NCBI RefSeq assembly: GCF_001591625.1
Contig: NZ_BCVG01000030.1
Location: forward strand, 1 to 35,929
Source of the DNA: Metabacillus fastidiosus NBRC 101226
Lineage (GTDB): Bacteria; Bacillota; Bacilli; Bacillales; Bacillaceae
Reading direction: 5' to 3'
Length of the DNA: 35,929 nt
Below are positions 34,174-35,929 of this stretch, one piece after another (position 1 is the stretch's first letter; each line of letters opens with the position of its first letter). The notes under the pieces are model-generated. The model was not told the origin of the DNA and did no database searches. It worked only from the letters and a program-made list of their open reading frames with translations. The position numbers were made by a program, and so were the translations under genes.

Positions 34174-34488
34174 GAGCTGATCAAATAAAGCACCTACCAG
34201 TGAAAGTTTTTCTTATTCCGAACTTATGGCTGTTGAAACTAAAAATTCTATAAACATGAATTTTTGTCTTCGAATTTAAAAGATAACTAACATAAATCTA
34301 ATCTTCAATATCATCAATTAGCATAAAACACTAATATTTCTATGCCTTTAAATGGTAAAACAATAGATTCCCCGAAAGAATTTTGTCCCTTTACTAGAAG
34401 TATTGTCGAAACTATTTCAAATTTTTTTATTATCGTTCATAATACATTTAAGCAACACTACCTTATATTTTATTAGGAGCTAAGGACT
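34174..34488. other. Intergenic region upstream of the Spo0E-like gene
   Basis: 315 bp, AT-rich, no supportable gene. It contains a perfect Spo0A box TGTCGAA at 34404-34410, 79 bp before the Spo0E-like start. One 7-mer match can be chance. Confidence 0.4.
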
Positions 34489-34659
34489 ATGAATAATAAG
34501 CCATTCTTTGAATTAGCATATAAAATTAATTTAATAAGACAGCTGATGATTGTAACTGGACAAACAAAAGGATTAAATCATCCAGAAACTTTAAAGTACA
34601 GCCAAGAATTGGACAGGCTGATTTTCACAACACAAAAAACATATAGATCATGCAGCTAA
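34489..34659 (+). CDS. Spo0E-like aspartyl-phosphate phosphatase
   Basis: A 56-residue two-helix protein. The family signature SQELD sits in HPETLKYSQELDRLIF, preceded by the first helix ELAYKINLIRQLMIVTG. Family members dephosphorylate phospho-Spo0A and so delay sporulation; the aspartate of SQELD is the catalytic residue. GGAG precedes the ATG at about nine bases. It stands alone with its own terminator, between two c-di-GMP genes on the same strand. Which member (Spo0E, YnzD, YisI) it corresponds to is unclear. Confidence 0.85.
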   Translation: MNNKPFFELAYKINLIRQLMIVTGQTKGLNHPETLKYSQELDRLIFTTQKTYRSCS

Positions 34660-35222
34660 TTAAAGATCTAGTTTCTTCAAAATGAAAATTCTATGAGTGA
34701 GGGAATTTACAATCCCTCACCGATTTTAAAAATCAATCATTTTTCTTTACATTTAAAATTCCAACATGTACTTAATAAAAAATACAGCATATTGCAATTT
34801 TCTCTCAATTTTTAAAGTAAAACTTTCGTCAGTAATGATTTTTAGCATTCCCTACTGATAATCAGTTGAAATAAGTGACCCCTTACAGACAATTAGTCAC
34901 ACTGCCTTTAAACACACAATAAATTTGAGTAGCAAAATCCACTAAATTTCACTGTAAATTTTCGTTGGAAACGATAATTTAATTTTGTATAATATAGAAA
35001 GCTTTCATCATAATAAAATAGCAGGGATACAACCTCCAAAAAGCACCATTTCTAATATTATATTCCTTAAATATAGGTATTCGCTCTACCTTTATATCAC
35101 TATATAATCAAAAATTGGTATGCTATTATATTCTATAAATCAACTAAGTTATTCCTAGTGAATACTTATTTTTGATTTGTATACTTATCTTTATTTTTAG
35201 CTTGTTCAAAGGTGTGGTTAGT
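34660..35222. other. Intergenic region upstream of the diguanylate cyclase gene
   Basis: About 560 bp with the terminator at its start and otherwise AT-rich sequence. A short palindrome ACTGA-TAA-TCAGT lies near 34854. I see no gene and no riboswitch, including no GEMM-type c-di-GMP aptamer. Confidence 0.5.
34697..34728 (+). terminator. Terminator of the Spo0E-like gene
   Basis: An 8-bp perfect stem (34697-34704 with 34713-34720) followed by CGATTTT. Confidence 0.75.
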
Positions 35223-35876
35223 ATGAAATATACGGGTAGAATTTTTGTATTTATATTCATTCTCATTTTTCAATATTCGATTGTAGCATATCTGTATTAT
35301 GAAAATGGATATATTGAAGAAGTAAATTATATTGCAACACCAGTTATGTTATTCTTCGGGTATTTCATTGGAAAACAATTCGATAAAGTAAAATTCTATT
35401 CTGAAAAAGATATATTAACCAATTTATATAACCGCCGTTTCATTATGACTAATTTCAAAAAATTTGCTGCTTCTGCAGAGCGGATGAATAGCAAGTTTTT
35501 TATTCTCGTTATTGATTGTGACAATTTCAAAGAGATTAATGACTTATACGGTCATATTAGAGGAGACGAGATTTTAAAATCTATCGGAGAATGCCTTATT
35601 TCTGCAACAAGAAAAGGGGATATTACAGCACGATGGGGCGGAGATGAATTTCTAGTAATAGGATATATGAAAGATGAAACTGATTTAACAATTAGTTTAA
35701 ATAAATTGGAAGAGAAGCTCAACGAACTTTCTGAAAAATTAAAAATACCAGTTTATGTTTCAGTCGGCTCAGCTATTTTTCCAAACGAAAGTAAAGATTT
35801 ATTGGAACTAATTAAAATAGCGGATGATAATATGTACTATTGCAAGGGATTGAAAAAGAAAGAGAAAATAACCTGA
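35223..35876 (+). CDS. Membrane diguanylate cyclase
   Basis: A 217-residue protein with two N-terminal membrane helices (about residues 7-25 and 36-50) and a GGDEF domain. The active-site motif ARWGGDEF is complete (GGDEF at 139-143), and the inhibitory RxxD site is present as RKGD (130-133), five residues before it, so it should make c-di-GMP and be shut off by product. There is no sensory domain beyond the short membrane hairpin. The ATG at 35223 is preferred to the upstream 35172 because AAGGTG lies before it. It is followed by a strong terminator. Confidence 0.9.
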   Translation: MKYTGRIFVFIFILIFQYSIVAYLYYENGYIEEVNYIATPVMLFFGYFIGKQFDKVKFYSEKDILTNLYNRRFIMTNFKKFAASAERMNSKFFILVIDCDNFKEINDLYGHIRGDEILKSIGECLISATRKGDITARWGGDEFLVIGYMKDETDLTISLNKLEEKLNELSEKLKIPVYVSVGSAIFPNESKDLLELIKIADDNMYYCKGLKKKEKIT

Positions 35877-35885
35877 TAAAAAACG

Positions 35886-35929
35886 AGGATGTCCCAAAAG
35901 GGGGAAAAGCAACCCTTTTGGGACATCCT
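35886..35929 (+). terminator. Terminator of the diguanylate cyclase gene
   Basis: A 17-bp perfect stem (35886-35902 with 35913-35929) runs to the window end; a T-run, if any, lies outside. The first arm begins ten bases past the stop. Confidence 0.8.

Overview
The window is chromosomal DNA of a low-GC, endospore-forming member of the Bacillaceae. It carries gamma-type and K-type small acid-soluble spore proteins, PerR, FabL, a Spo0E-like phosphatase, and a gene order that closely follows the Bacillus subtilis perR-ygaC / fabL-mutY / recX-yfhF block. The backbone genes were recognised from remembered family sequences and conserved order, not from a search. The species cannot be named from the sequence.

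Layout. (1) 1-154: two tandem rRNA-type promoters on the minus strand fire out of the left edge, so an rRNA operon almost certainly begins just outside, downstream of ygxA. (2) 151-12058: ygxA, ygzB, perR (with a Per box), bcp, a small potassium-channel-like protein, a three-gene ABC-2 exporter, gsaB, a small membrane protein, ygaE, ygaD, ygaC and ygaB. (3) 12059-12639: a gene-free stretch with a remarkable 142-nt palindromic element in which three perfect hairpins sit inside a perfect 15-bp outer stem. (4) 12640-19191: sspE, fabL, a yfhS-like small gene, mutY, yfhP, yfhJ, sspK, a YpzG-like gene, yfhH, recX and yfhF. (5) 19205-28327: a block absent from the B. subtilis arrangement, lying between yfhF and yfhE. 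It holds an amidohydrolase; a GNAT acetyltransferase whose leader contains a tRNA-like cloverleaf overlapping an intrinsic terminator; and a seven-gene minus-strand operon (ThiY-like lipoprotein, cytosolic NMT1/THI5-like protein, APH-fold kinase, ABC permease, ABC ATPase, MerR regulator, tandem rhodanese). The operon is preceded by a textbook MerR-type promoter with a 19-bp spacer. (6) 28638-30286: yfhE, yfhD, a dense DnaA-box cluster and a histidine phosphatase. (7) 30398-35929: a YfmL-type RNA helicase and a cyclic-di-GMP/sporulation neighbourhood (PAS-PAS-GGDEF-EAL protein, Spo0E-like phosphatase, membrane diguanylate cyclase).

How the parts work together. perR and bcp form a peroxide-response pair, and MutY protects against oxidised guanine. 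The accessory operon reads as uptake and processing of a thiamine-precursor-like pyrimidine under a MerR switch rather than a TPP riboswitch; that substrate is inferred. The right end couples c-di-GMP synthesis and breakdown with a dampener of the Spo0A phosphorelay.

The strongest candidates for something undescribed are the tRNA-like attenuator leader at 20438-20624 and the four-way-junction element at 12224-12365. Next come the DnaA-box cluster at 29147-29314 and the MerR-controlled operon.
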